Program-made: the position numbers and the translations under genes
Part shown: piece by piece, positions 43,317 to 51,286 of the stretch
How the letters are laid out: each line of letters begins with the position of its first letter
Position numbering within the stretch: the first letter of the stretch is position 1
Virus record (IMG/VR): IMGVR_UViG_3300046690_000263
Span: 1 to 63,256 of that record
DNA: 63,256 bases
Source of the DNA: a virus
Direction: 5' to 3' (one strand)
The notes under the pieces: model-generated
Told to the model about the DNA's origin: nothing
Database searches by the model: none
Seen by the model: the letters and a program-made list of their open reading frames with translations, nothing else

Positions 43317-43638
43317 GATAGTCAGGGTCGCTAAAGTCAGGATCACCCGGCATCCGCATGGTGCCGTCCGCTCTGTACCAGCAGTTCGGAGAACCCCGCC
43401 TGTGCGGCGGCATGCTGGCGCTATAGTTGCTGGCCTTCACTTGTCCGAACACCCGGCCAGCACAGTCACAGGTGATCGCTCCACGCTCTTTTACCCGGTC
43501 CCGGATGACCCGGAACTTGGTGCCACCACAGCCCTCGCATTTACGCGGGACCGTGTACTCGTCGGGGTGTCGGCTGAACACCGCACGCCGCTTGCATTTT
43601 TCTTTGCTGCATCTGACGTACCAACGTCTAGTCAACAT
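43270..43638 (-). CDS. Zinc-ribbon protein, 122 aa
   Basis: Cysteine pairs spaced as in zinc ribbons (RCSKEKCKRRAV; CEGCGGTKFRV; CDCAG) with Arg/Lys-rich flanks point to nucleic-acid binding. The C-terminal half is acidic and probably disordered. ATG 43638 overlaps the upstream gene by 11 nt. Confidence 0.65.
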   Translation of the reverse strand: MLTRRWYVRCSKEKCKRRAVFSRHPDEYTVPRKCEGCGGTKFRVIRDRVKERGAITCDCAGRVFGQVKASNYSASMPPHRRGSPNCWYRADGTMRMPGDPDFSDPDYHEQDDTTQADSLVDG

Positions 43639-44017
43639 GATCGTCAAGCCGCAGCGGGACAACCCCGCGTTCGGCCAGAAGACGATCAATCTCACACACA
43701 ATGCCGGTTGGGACATTGAGGGTGGTGTGGCGCAAGTTCCCCGTGGTGTAGCGGGTGAGTCTGGACAGCTTTAACAGGACGACCAGACAGTCAGACAGCG
43801 CCACCGCCTGCTCAAGCGCGGCCACGTGTCCGGCTTTGAAGAACTCCGTCAGGCAGCGCGGCGATGCGCGGCGCAGAAGTTCTTCCTCCAGTTGCCACGC
43901 CGGGACTTCGCTCAGCCGTTCAGGGCTCAGCTTGCCGTGCGGGCAGTCAGCCTTGTGGTACATGAAGTCGGCGGGCGGGTAGCTCGACCCGCAGTGCTGG
44001 CAGCGATAGTCACTCAT
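43628..44017 (-). CDS. Small zinc-finger protein, 129 aa
   Basis: The N-terminal YRCQHCGSSYPPADFMYHKADC segment fits a CxxC...HxxxC zinc finger; helices follow. ATG 44017 overlaps the preceding stop (ATGA). It may bind DNA or RNA; no named family. Confidence 0.65.
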   Translation of the reverse strand: MSDYRCQHCGSSYPPADFMYHKADCPHGKLSPERLSEVPAWQLEEELLRRASPRCLTEFFKAGHVAALEQAVALSDCLVVLLKLSRLTRYTTGNLRHTTLNVPTGIVCEIDRLLAERGVVPLRLDDHVD

Positions 44018-44478
44018 GCCAGCCACCGTTTCTTTGCAGGCTGCTCAACCGGCTCGGGCTGGTTCATGCGCTTCTCAGCCCACGTTGCGCCGCGCTGGAA
44101 CATGTCCCACGCCTGCTGCGTGCGAGCGCTGGTGAAGACGCCCTCGGAGTTTGCCAGCAGGCTCATGCCTTCCTTTTCCGCGATCCACAGGAACGCCTTG
44201 CGGACATCCTTGGGGGCCGGTTGCGGCTGGACAGACTCAAGGCGCAGGGCGTTGGCCTTGCTGATAGCATCCTTCAGCACCAGCTTGGCCGGTGCCATGC
44301 TGCCGTCAGCCAGCAGGTTCAGCGTGTGGTGTGCGGCGTCGGTCAGGATGTTCGCCTCACGCATGTAGCACGTGCTGAAGCGGCCCATGTTCATGTACTC
44401 GCGGAACCATAGCTGCTTCGCGCGCTCGGACTCGTTGACCAGATCGGTTACGGTCAGGGGTTTGGAACCGTTAGTCAT
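44014..44478 (-). CDS. Hypothetical helical protein, 154 aa
   Basis: Mostly helical with a Cys in a STCYMREANIL segment and an Ala/Leu-rich middle (AAHHTLNLLADGSMAPAK). ATG 44478 has AGGA upstream and overlaps the RyR gene's stop (ATGA), so translation is coupled. Unrecognised. Confidence 0.7.
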   Translation of the reverse strand: MTNGSKPLTVTDLVNESERAKQLWFREYMNMGRFSTCYMREANILTDAAHHTLNLLADGSMAPAKLVLKDAISKANALRLESVQPQPAPKDVRKAFLWIAEKEGMSLLANSEGVFTSARTQQAWDMFQRGATWAEKRMNQPEPVEQPAKKRWLA

Positions 44479-44864
44479 TTCACTTCCTCGAAGTGGCTGT
44501 GAAAGAACGCGTGAACGCTGGCGCGAAACAGCCGGTACTTCGTCTGTTCCTCGGGCGGCAGGCGGTTGTACGGCATCAGGTTCGGGGTGCGCTTCTTCTC
44601 CCGATCCAGTTCGCCCAGCTTCCAGCCCTTGTCTTTCATCTGCGCGCACCACTCGTTGTGCAACTGCTCGGGTGCGACAGTCAGACCGCTGGACAGGTGC
44701 GCCTTTACTGCGGCAATCGCACCCATTTTTTGCTCGTCGGTCGCGTTGTACCAGTGGGCCTGCGACGAATCCCCAATGCTGAACGAGTAGGCCCGGTTGA
44801 CTTCGTGGCAGATACGCGCGCATTGCTGGACTTCAGAGAGCGTAGGTTCAAAGATCATTTTCAT
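44475..44864 (-). CDS. RyR-domain protein, 129 aa
   Basis: Residues ~15-125 match the ryanodine-receptor RyR repeat fold: CHEVNRAYSFSIGD, then LHNEWCAQMKDKGWKLGELD (the family's H-x-x-W ... GW-x-x-G core) and RTPNLMPYNRLPPEEQTKYR. Prokaryotic RyR domains occur in nucleotide-signalling and defence proteins and are thought to sense nucleotide ligands. The gene overlaps a nucleotidyltransferase gene by 17 nt, so the two are co-translated. Either of two Met codons (44864, 44858) may start it. Confidence 0.78.
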   Translation of the reverse strand: MKMIFEPTLSEVQQCARICHEVNRAYSFSIGDSSQAHWYNATDEQKMGAIAAVKAHLSSGLTVAPEQLHNEWCAQMKDKGWKLGELDREKKRTPNLMPYNRLPPEEQTKYRLFRASVHAFFHSHFEEVK

Positions 44865-45471
44865 TTTGGTAGGACTCCAGCTTTTCACAGTTGACGAACT
44901 TCCATGCACCCCAGTACTTCTCTTTGAGTCGGTGGTAACGCCGGACAGAGCGCTCGAATGCCGCAGTATCGGGCGCGTTGTCCATATAGGTGATCGTCAT
45001 GTTCATCCTGTCCAGTTGGGCAGCAGGTGTCATGAACAGACCGCCTTCACTCACGAACACCTGTGAGAGACCGAAATCGTAGTTATGCACGTCCTCGACA
45101 GGGTTGACATCGTGCAGTCCGACGATCTGAATAGGCGCACCCGTGCCGTACTTGATGTCGCACACGTCCACGCCGTACTCCCCCGGCTCGTTGAACTCCA
45201 GCTTTGCTTCGGGGTAGCCAAGGTTTGCCATGAACACCGCGCACCGGTTCATGAACAGTTCGCTGGCGACGCTGGTTGATACGCCGCCTTCCGGCCACAG
45301 CGTTTCCAGATCGATAAACAGATCGATGTCTTTCACCCGCGTCTTGGATAGCACGTCGCGCGGTGCACCGCCTGCGATGATCAGTGCCTGCGTCTTGAAT
45401 GCGTGACGCGCGCTCGCAACCATGCTGGACAGCGCATCTAGCTGATCCTTCTGTCGTTTGTTCAGGTACAT
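44848..45471 (-). CDS. CCA/poly(A)-type nucleotidyltransferase, 207 aa
   Basis: Pol-beta-fold nucleotidyltransferase: ALIIAGGAPRDVL carries the GG-x-x-RD motif and KDIDLFIDL the catalytic DxD-like pair (about residues 33-55), as in CCA-adding and poly(A) enzymes. It is shorter than host enzymes and lacks an obvious RNA-binding head domain. Substrate could be tRNA ends or another nucleotide. GAGG lies upstream of ATG 45471. Confidence 0.8.
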   Translation of the reverse strand: MYLNKRQKDQLDALSSMVASARHAFKTQALIIAGGAPRDVLSKTRVKDIDLFIDLETLWPEGGVSTSVASELFMNRCAVFMANLGYPEAKLEFNEPGEYGVDVCDIKYGTGAPIQIVGLHDVNPVEDVHNYDFGLSQVFVSEGGLFMTPAAQLDRMNMTITYMDNAPDTAAFERSVRRYHRLKEKYWGAWKFVNCEKLESYQNENDL

Positions 45472-45478
45472 GTCAGCC

Positions 45479-45982
45479 TCAGACGAAGTAAAGGCGTGGC
45501 GTCAGATCACCCTTCAGATACAGAGGGTGAGCAGGGGAGCCGTCCTTGTTCAGTTTTATGCAGTGGAGATTGCGGAACTTCTGGATGCTGGTGAGCATGG
45601 CCGTGGCGTGCGTCTTCATGCATTCATGCAGCTTGCCGTGGGCCACCACGACCTTGGCGGTGTCTTTGGACATGCAGACGGCGAGGGCAGCAGCGGCGTG
45701 CGTCTGAAGCACTTTCAGCGGCTGCTGGACGAACCACGCGTACATGTGTTCAGGCTCGGTGGCCCGGAACGAAACGAGGTTGACGATGCGAACGCCGTCA
45801 TAGCCCCAGTACTTGGCAAAAGCGATGGTGCGCTGAGAAGTGGGATCGTCCTTTTCGGCGGTCGCCGTGGACGGATTGAGCATGACGAACACGCAGATGC
45901 GTTGCTCGGGGCAGGGATTCCAGACGCACTCAAACACCCAACGGTGCATGAGGTCGTCCGACAGCTTGGCTGACCGGTACAT
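45479..45982 (-). CDS. DUF1643 protein, 167 aa
   Basis: Matches DUF1643: FVMLNPSTATAEKDDPTSQR with IVNLVSFRATEPEHMY, the family's two signature blocks. Function unknown; members are frequent in phages and prophages. ATG 45982 has AAGGA and lies directly behind promoter 46042-46070. Confidence 0.85.
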   Translation of the reverse strand: MYRSAKLSDDLMHRWVFECVWNPCPEQRICVFVMLNPSTATAEKDDPTSQRTIAFAKYWGYDGVRIVNLVSFRATEPEHMYAWFVQQPLKVLQTHAAAALAVCMSKDTAKVVVAHGKLHECMKTHATAMLTSIQKFRNLHCIKLNKDGSPAHPLYLKGDLTPRLYFV

Positions 45983-46025
45983 GTTGTTTTCCTTCCGCTT
46001 GAGAGAGCTTTACCGCTTTATTTGT

Positions 46026-46063
46026 GTGCTGCTGATAGCAGTATATAACTGATTCAGCAGCAC
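46026..46063. promoter_or_regulatory. 10-bp inverted repeat operator over promoter
   Basis: GTGCTGCTGA (46026-46035) and TCAGCAGCAC (46054-46063) are perfect inverted copies separated by 18 nt, covering the -10 and spacer of the leftward promoter. The half-site GTGCTGCT recurs at 1781, 48748, 53646 and 54692, all in intergenic gaps. This is the best candidate for the binding site of a phage regulator. Confidence 0.65.
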
Positions 46064-46070
46064 GTTACAA
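46042..46070 (-). promoter_or_regulatory. Leftward promoter in block C
   Basis: On the minus strand TTGTAA (46065-46070) and TATATA (46042-46047) are spaced by 17 nt. The gap (45983-46076) is clearly AT-richer than its surroundings. It would drive DUF1643, the nucleotidyltransferase, RyR and the genes down to the polymerase. Confidence 0.6.
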
Positions 46071-46076
46071 CATTTT

Positions 46077-46613
46077 TTATCGTGCCGCAGCGACTTCACC
46101 CGGCTCGGGGTCCGCACCCCACTGATTCAGGTATTCGCGCCAGTAAACTTTTCCGGTCGGGGTGTAGAAACCCCAGTCCTGCTTCCACGGGCCGCAGCAG
46201 AACAGCGACCACGACTCATACGGGGCAGGGGCCACGGAAATGATACGGTGCCGATCCGTGGCCTTGCGGTAGATCACGTCGCCGGGGCTGCGCAGGTGGC
46301 TGACGAAGTGCAGGTGATCATGCTCGGGGTCTTGCGCCGGGTCTTCGGGCACCAGTTCGATATAGCCGCCAGCCAGAATCAGCGTGACCGTATCGAACGG
46401 GTGATCGTGCATCACATCATCCGCGTCCGCTCGCAGAATCCGGTGAAGCCGCGCACTGATCGACTGCTCGCTGTCCAGCTTCGGGTCCGGCGTGACCCAC
46501 CAGCGGTCCATGTAGCCCTCCAGATGGAAGTACGGCTGGACAGTCGGCCCGTTGATAATCTGGCGCGCGAGCCAGTTCATCTTCAGGTCGTCAACGTTGG
46601 TAATGTCGATCAT
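46077..46613 (-). CDS. Cupin-like protein, 178 aa
   Basis: A cupin-type core: VMHDHPFDTVTLILAGGYIE (HxH-like metal site and a Gly turn) and LRSPGDVIYRKATDRHRI (second cupin motif). The conserved His and Glu suggest a metal-binding enzyme or sensor; the substrate is unknown. AAGG lies upstream of ATG 46613. It ends just before promoter 46042-46070. Confidence 0.7.
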   Translation of the reverse strand: MIDITNVDDLKMNWLARQIINGPTVQPYFHLEGYMDRWWVTPDPKLDSEQSISARLHRILRADADDVMHDHPFDTVTLILAGGYIELVPEDPAQDPEHDHLHFVSHLRSPGDVIYRKATDRHRIISVAPAPYESWSLFCCGPWKQDWGFYTPTGKVYWREYLNQWGADPEPGEVAAAR

Positions 46614-46614
46614 G

Positions 46615-47043
46615 TCAGCCTTCCGTATATTCCACGTGCTTGTCGAACTGCTTCTTGCTCATGGTCTGGACAATCGGGTAGCCGTTGGTCTGCGACGCGA
46701 TCATGTAGCTGCGTGCGCCGCGCTCCAGTTCCTTGCCACCGGGCGGCTGACCCCGGTAGCTGCGGCCACCGCGTTTCATCTTCGGGCTGATCAGGCGACG
46801 GCCCAGCTTGCTCTTACTGTCAATGTGGCGTGTTGCCATGTGTTCCTCCGGTTGTGGGATTAAGGGTGATTCAACAAAACGGAAATGGTCAATGCGACCA
46901 ATCTCCAGTGGCATCAAGTCCTCGCGGGACAGATTCACGGTACGCATGAAGCAGGTTTCGCCGTCCCAGTACGCCATCACTGCGCGGTCGAAGCCGCTGG
47001 CCAAGTCAACGCCGAAGAACACGGGTTCCTCAAAAAGGCTCAT
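46615..47043 (-). CDS. Hypothetical protein, 142 aa (possible internal start)
   Basis: The N-terminal ~68 residues (FFGVDLASGFDRAVMAYWDG) look like a compact domain; the C-terminal ~74 residues are basic (LGRRLISPKMKRGGRSYRGQ). ATG 47043 lacks a good ribosome-binding site, whereas an internal ATG at 46839 has a perfect GGAGG 6 nt upstream, so the C-terminal part may also be made alone. Both readings are open. Confidence 0.6.
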   Translation of the reverse strand: MSLFEEPVFFGVDLASGFDRAVMAYWDGETCFMRTVNLSREDLMPLEIGRIDHFRFVESPLIPQPEEHMATRHIDSKSKLGRRLISPKMKRGGRSYRGQPPGGKELERGARSYMIASQTNGYPIVQTMSKKQFDKHVEYTEG

Positions 47044-47308
47044 TGGGTTCACCGGGTAGGGCAGAAGGGCGCTTGCGCGAGTCCGGCAAGTCGGGATAGC
47101 CTGCGTCGTCGTCCGTGCCATCGTCCAGCTTGATCACCAGCATGCCGGACACCGCCAGATTGGCGTGCAGGAACACGTTCATGCCAGTGCCGTCACGCGA
47201 CGGGAATGCGCGGCCTACGACCGTCCACGTGGTGCCGGACGAAGCGTTGTTCGCGTTCGTCCACGGCGACGCCACCAGCACCTTGTACTTGGGGGCGGGG
47301 GCGTTCAC
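47030..47308 (-). CDS. Hypothetical protein, 92 aa
   Basis: GTG 47308 overlaps the upstream stop (GTGA). Beta-rich sequence (TTWTVVGRAFPSRDGTGMNV; MLVIKLDDGTDDDAGY) with an acidic, Pro-rich tail. No family recognised. It overlaps the next gene by 14 nt. Confidence 0.65.
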   Translation of the reverse strand: MNAPAPKYKVLVASPWTNANNASSGTTWTVVGRAFPSRDGTGMNVFLHANLAVSGMLVIKLDDGTDDDAGYPDLPDSRKRPSALPGEPNEPF

Positions 47309-47562
47309 GATGTCATTTCCCACTTGCGGTTGTGAAGGGCGTGATCCAGTCGCTCTGCCACCACGGGCTCCCCGGCTTGCTCGCAGGGCATGGAGCCTCG
47401 CAGCAGATGGCTCAGACGGCTCACGCGCTTGCGCAGCACGTCCACTGTGGCCTGCGCATTCTCCAGTTCACCCTCGGCCTTCAGCAGCAACAGTTGGGAC
47501 AGTTCAAGCTGTGCCTCAATCTGCCTGTCCAGCTTATCCTGTCCTGATTTTCTCTTGAACAT
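47305..47562 (-). CDS. Coiled-coil protein, 85 aa
   Basis: An almost continuous coil from residue 10 to 55 (IEAQLELSQLLLLKAEGELE), then a short tail. TAGGAG lies 6 nt before ATG 47562. Small dimeric coiled-coil proteins are common in phage early operons; function unknown. Confidence 0.7.
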   Translation of the reverse strand: MFKRKSGQDKLDRQIEAQLELSQLLLLKAEGELENAQATVDVLRKRVSRLSHLLRGSMPCEQAGEPVVAERLDHALHNRKWEMTS

Positions 47563-47571
47563 GTTGTTCTC

Positions 47572-47763
47572 CTAGATGCAGCAAAACAGATTGACGATCC
47601 ACGTCACGACGATGATGCGCCAGCAGAGCAGGAGCCACGGCTTTGCGGTCGTGCGGTGGTTGATCAGGTTTCCCGTGACCCTGAGAATGTCAGCGATCAG
47701 ACCAAGGCTGAACAGGACCAGCATCAGGGTGAGGAAGTGGATCAGGCTAAAGAGCGGTAGCAC
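47572..47763 (-). CDS. Two-helix membrane protein, 63 aa
   Basis: Two membrane segments (LIHFLTLMLVLFSLGLIADI; WLLLCWRIIVVTWIVNLFCC) with a basic loop between. Start GTG 47763 has TAGGAG upstream. No family recognised. Confidence 0.65.
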   Translation of the reverse strand: MLPLFSLIHFLTLMLVLFSLGLIADILRVTGNLINHRTTAKPWLLLCWRIIVVTWIVNLFCCI

Positions 47764-47774
47764 TTGTTGTTCTC

Positions 47775-47990
47775 CTATTTGAGCCAGTCACGTTTCTTGG
47801 CTGGCGGTTCGACAGCGGGGCCGCGTGCGGCGTCGCGCATGTGCGTGAACGCCTCGACGGTGCCGGACACGAACAGGCGTTGCACTGCCTTTTCGAGAAT
47901 GATTGCTGCACCGATCAGCACACCGCGCTTGACCAGCACATAGTCATCGGGGCTACCGGGCCACTGCGGCGGCTGCTCAGGTGTCTTCAT
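47775..47990 (-). CDS. Hypothetical protein, 71 aa
   Basis: A Pro/Gly-rich N-terminus and one hydrophobic helix (RGVLIGAAIILEKAVQRLFV) before a basic tail. No Shine-Dalgarno is visible, which lowers confidence. An AT-rich stretch with no clear promoter lies upstream (47991-48039). Confidence 0.55.
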   Translation of the reverse strand: MKTPEQPPQWPGSPDDYVLVKRGVLIGAAIILEKAVQRLFVSGTVEAFTHMRDAARGPAVEPPAKKRDWLK

Positions 47991-48039
47991 AAAAGTGCCT
48001 GTTTTAAGGGGTTTTTAGACCCAATTTGACATAATGTAA

Positions 48040-48231
48040 TTAATCACCCGAATTTTTAGGGGCGATTTTGGCCGTGATTGCGCCGTTCATCATGCGGGTT
48101 TTGCCGGTGCGATTCAGGCGCAACTTCCGTGCTGCCTGCCGCGCAAGCCAGTCCCAGTCAATCTCGATGGCGAACTCCAGCGACTCGCCGGTCTTGCTGT
48201 CACGCGAGCTAAACACCTTGGTCTCTTTCAT
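48040..48231 (-). CDS. Hypothetical protein, 63 aa
   Basis: ATG 48231 overlaps the upstream stop (ATGA). The N-terminal half is acidic (GESLEFAIEIDWDWLARQ), the C-terminal half basic (AARKLRLNRTGKTRMMNG). Unrecognised. Confidence 0.65.
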   Translation of the reverse strand: MKETKVFSSRDSKTGESLEFAIEIDWDWLARQAARKLRLNRTGKTRMMNGAITAKIAPKNSGD

Positions 48232-48725
48232 GACACGTCCACCACGTCGATCTTGCCGCTGTCCACAAGCTGCTGCATCACGGGCGCGATCCACGTCTTC
48301 ATGGACAGCACGTAGGGGCTCTCGGGGAAAGCCGTCTTCAGCTTGTTCAGCTTGTTGAACAGCGTGACCCAAGCGTCGATCCGTTCATCGCCTTCAAGCT
48401 GCTCGGTGGTGATGATCCATTGCCCTAGCCCAGCCAGTTCGGTGGGAAACCGGAAGTCAAACGCGGCGTAGGTGGGATCGACGGTCATGTCGCAGTCGCT
48501 GACGTACAGGGCGTGGCCGGTCAGGATGCCGGTGTCGAAGTGGCCCCGGTTGGGGCCACCAGTGCGGGTAAGGATGCTGACGCGCCACGTGGGGTCGCGG
48601 TCGGTAGGGCGCAGGATCGTGGCGTCGCGGTAGCGTGGCACCTGCTGCATGTCAAGGGCCACAATGGCGAGTGCCATTTTGGAGTAGGGATTCTGTCCAG
48701 CTATCAGGTCGTAGAGCGTTGCCAT
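48228..48725 (-). CDS. Hypothetical protein, 165 aa
   Basis: ATG 48725 has a CGGAGA site and follows promoter 48770-48798 closely. Mixed alpha/beta sequence (ALAIVALDMQQVPRYRDATI; AAFDFRFPTELAGLGQWIIT). No family recognised. Confidence 0.7.
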   Translation of the reverse strand: MATLYDLIAGQNPYSKMALAIVALDMQQVPRYRDATILRPTDRDPTWRVSILTRTGGPNRGHFDTGILTGHALYVSDCDMTVDPTYAAFDFRFPTELAGLGQWIITTEQLEGDERIDAWVTLFNKLNKLKTAFPESPYVLSMKTWIAPVMQQLVDSGKIDVVDVS

Positions 48726-48769
48726 TTATTTTCTCCGTAGGCCCAACGTGCTGCTGTCAGGCATACCTC

Positions 48770-48798
48770 ACTATAGGGCTTTGAATCTGGACAGTCAA
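48770..48798 (-). promoter_or_regulatory. Strong leftward sigma70-like promoter
   Basis: TTGACT (48793-48798) and TATAGT (48770-48775) spaced by 17 nt on the minus strand, overlapping the 3' end of the gene at 48795. A GTGCTGCTG half-site (48748-48756) lies about 20 nt inside the transcript. It would drive 48228-48725 and genes beyond. Confidence 0.65.
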
Positions 48799-49091
48799 GA
48801 GCCGGTATCGCCCTTCAGTTCCGTGTAGCCCTGCTCAAATGCGTCGGCGGGCGACCATGACGTATAGCCGTCTGCATATCGCACGAAGTAGCCGCCGATA
48901 AACGACCTTGGGTGCAGCGGCTTGCTTTTCGGCACGTGCTTGTCCAGCCATGCCAAGTCCACAACCTCGCCCTGCCCGCTCGCGCCGATCATGGTGTATC
49001 TGCTCGCACCATCCAGTGTCGCCATGCTCTCGACTGCGGTTATCTTGAACGCCTCGACGGTCTTGTGACATTCCCACTTCTGTTTGATCAT
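48795..49091 (-). CDS. Hypothetical protein, 98 aa
   Basis: A GGGAGA site lies 8 nt before ATG 49091. Compact mixed fold (HKTVEAFKITAVESMATLD; SFIGGYFVRYADGYTSWSP). Such proteins occur in many phage early regions; no named family comes to mind. Confidence 0.7.
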   Translation of the reverse strand: MIKQKWECHKTVEAFKITAVESMATLDGASRYTMIGASGQGEVVDLAWLDKHVPKSKPLHPRSFIGGYFVRYADGYTSWSPADAFEQGYTELKGDTGS

Positions 49092-49169
49092 GCTGCTTCT
49101 CCCGTAGATGTGAGAAGGGGCAACGTTTGTGGCGCTGCCCCTTCTGCCCTTCTGCTGGTCAGTTACGTG

Positions 49170-49970
49170 TTAATCGAGAAAACGGCTGCGGCGGCTTCCG
49201 CCCGCTTCCGCTGTCTCGCGGGCTTCCTCGCGGCCTGCGCGACGACCCCGTTCTTCACTGCGGCCCCCGTCATCAGCACGGTCGCGGCCACCACGGCGAC
49301 GGCTACCACGGTCGTCGTCATCGTCGTCACGGCCTTGCAATGCCTTGTCCACGCCTTCCACGTCACCGAACTCGCCCGCGACCTTATCCGGGTCTTGGAC
49401 GGCATTGCCAAACGGTTCGTCCTTGGCGCAGAACTGCAACGCTTTCCAGCGCGTCGAAACGCCCCGGTTCTCGTTGTCGTAGCCGAAAAAGTCCAACTTG
49501 ATATAACCCCAGTCGCCGCTCACCCAGTCCGTCGCGTTGCTGCTGTCCAGCGGCACCTGCGAATTGGGCTTGTACAGCAGCGGCGGCTGATCGACCTCGG
49601 CGCGTGTGCTGATGTACATACAGCCCGGTGCGCGCGGATCGCCGTCATCGTCCATTTCCTTGTCGCCGTCCATCAGACACGTGGCGAACTTCGGAAGGAT
49701 TTTGCCGAACACGGTTTTCAGGGCGTGGTCAATCTGCTCGTCCACGAAGTCCAGCATTTTTTCGTCGGCCTTGTCGATCAGGGCCACCACGCTATACTCC
49801 AGCGCGTCGCCGCGCTTCTTGTTTTTGCGTGCTTTGAAAGCGTTCAGATACGAGAGCCGCACGGGTCCGAAAATCACGGTACAGCCGGACTTCGTTTGTG
49901 CCTCGACAACGACCAGTTTCAGTTTGCCCTTCCCGCTACGGTCCACGCCGTCAAACAGTGCTTTTGCCAT
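49170..49970 (-). CDS. DUF2815 (ssDNA-binding-like) protein, 266 aa
   Basis: Matches DUF2815, phage proteins thought to bind ssDNA in replication/recombination. An OB-like core (VIFGPVRLSYLNAFKARKNK; WGYIKLDFFGYDNENRGVST) is followed by a ~60-residue low-complexity Asp/Arg/Gly tail (DDDDDDRGSRRRGGRDRADD) resembling the regulatory tails of ssDNA-binding proteins. It lies next to the DUF2800 nuclease, a recurrent phage pairing. Confidence 0.85.
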   Translation of the reverse strand: MAKALFDGVDRSGKGKLKLVVVEAQTKSGCTVIFGPVRLSYLNAFKARKNKKRGDALEYSVVALIDKADEKMLDFVDEQIDHALKTVFGKILPKFATCLMDGDKEMDDDGDPRAPGCMYISTRAEVDQPPLLYKPNSQVPLDSSNATDWVSGDWGYIKLDFFGYDNENRGVSTRWKALQFCAKDEPFGNAVQDPDKVAGEFGDVEGVDKALQGRDDDDDDRGSRRRGGRDRADDGGRSEERGRRAGREEARETAEAGGSRRSRFLD

Positions 49971-50012
49971 TTTTCATTGCTCCAAGGGATCAAGTTACAA
50001 GGGTTCAGAGGA

Positions 50013-51284
50013 TCAGTCCTCCACTTCGAATCCCTGTGCAGCGGCGTCCTGCGGCGGCTTGTACACCGGTCGCGGGTCGTCTTCAGGGACCAGCACGGGC
50101 TTACCGACTGGCTTCGTTATCAGCGAGCCAATCAGCTTGTCCAGCTTCTTTTCGCCGCGTACCAGCGCGGTCATTTTTGTCAGGCCCAGCAGCTTGCGAG
50201 GTTCATAAATCTGTTCAGCCGTGAATCCCTCCAGACGCAGGAGAGCCGCGACACGGCGGTCACTCAGGTACTTGCGGTTAGCGCGGCCTGCGACCAGTTT
50301 CCAGCCCTTCACGGGGATGCCCTTAGCCGCGCGCTCATGCGCCCACTGCTTCAGGTCATGCGCCCATTTGCCAAGGTGGTCGGCTTCGTTCAGCACTGCC
50401 TCGACTTCGCGGTCAGTCATGATAGCCACGTCTTTCTTGTACTTCGCCATGTCTAACCTCGCGTCCGCGCGTGCGCGGCAGTGAATTTTGGCCTTGCAGA
50501 ACCGGCACATTTCCGGGTCGGACGGATCGAACTCCACGTTGTCCAGCGAGTCGTCCACCAGCGATGCCCACACGATCTTGGCGACCGGTTGCAGTACACG
50601 ATCAGCCCAGCGCAGCAACTGTTCAGTGGTGATCGTCCACGTGCGGACGTTGCCAATGCGCGGCTGGTAGACCGTGATGCGGAACTGCTTGGGTGTGATG
50701 CCCCTCTCCTGCAATGCTTCCCACACCCCTAGCGAGTACAGCATCGTTTGCTCCAGTTCCTCCACGTGAACCATCACGCCCTTGCCGTGCTTGTAGTCGA
50801 TCACTTCAGCGGTCAACTCAAGCGGCAGATAGCACCAGAAGTCGGCGGTGCCGAAGCCTTCAGGAACCCAGCGGCTGAAGTTCACGCGCTGCTCAATGCC
50901 GTACAGGTGTCCAGCGTCGCGTACCTGATCAATGCGCTCGTTCACGTAGGTCACGTAGTCCTGCACGTGATCGAGCATTTCAACCGGATACAGTTCGTCC
51001 AGTTCAGGGATGGATTCGCGGTTCTGCGCAACCCATTCGTCAACTGTCCATTGCTTCTCCAGACACGTGGCTCCTACATCGTGCGCCCGCGTGCCTTCCT
51101 CGCTGTAGGTGGTGCCGGTGTCAGGGAAATGCCGCTCCATCCACGCCGAAGCCGTGCAGTGCATCCAGCGGTGCGCGCCGGACGCTGACAGCTTTGCATG
51201 ATCGAGTTCAATCGCATGAACGTTGTCCAGTTCACGGTGGATTGCCTTTCGATCCGGCTTAGACGTGGGGGCGCGGAGTTGCAT
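50013..51284 (-). CDS. DUF2800 Cas4/RecB-like nuclease, 423 aa
   Basis: PD-(D/E)xK nuclease of the DUF2800 type. Visible parts: the N-terminal HRWMHCTASAW cysteine and SEEGTRAHDVG (active-site Glu), GFGTADFW (Asp) and EVIDYKHGKGV (D-x-K). The C-terminal CRFCKAKIHC cluster with the N-terminal Cys could hold an Fe-S cluster as in Cas4/AddB-like enzymes. It probably trims or recombines phage DNA together with DUF2815. Confidence 0.87.
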   Translation of the reverse strand: MQLRAPTSKPDRKAIHRELDNVHAIELDHAKLSASGAHRWMHCTASAWMERHFPDTGTTYSEEGTRAHDVGATCLEKQWTVDEWVAQNRESIPELDELYPVEMLDHVQDYVTYVNERIDQVRDAGHLYGIEQRVNFSRWVPEGFGTADFWCYLPLELTAEVIDYKHGKGVMVHVEELEQTMLYSLGVWEALQERGITPKQFRITVYQPRIGNVRTWTITTEQLLRWADRVLQPVAKIVWASLVDDSLDNVEFDPSDPEMCRFCKAKIHCRARADARLDMAKYKKDVAIMTDREVEAVLNEADHLGKWAHDLKQWAHERAAKGIPVKGWKLVAGRANRKYLSDRRVAALLRLEGFTAEQIYEPRKLLGLTKMTALVRGEKKLDKLIGSLITKPVGKPVLVPEDDPRPVYKPPQDAAAQGFEVED

Positions 51285-51286
51285 GA

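Noticed and set aside
44848-45471. Nucleotidyltransferase as a CBASS-type CD-NTase
   Set aside because: The motif is GG-x-x-RD ... D-x-D of CCA/poly(A) enzymes; the GS-x-x-x-G(T/S) motif of CD-NTases is not present.
48760-48780. CTCACTATAGGG on the plus strand, matching the 3' half of the T7 promoter
   Set aside because: The upstream half does not match, no single-subunit RNA polymerase gene is present, and the same bases read as the TATAGT -10 of a good leftward sigma70 promoter.
48912-50456. 514-codon plus-strand frame opposite DUF2815/DUF2800
   Set aside because: Antisense to two well-supported genes; low-complexity composition and no start signal.
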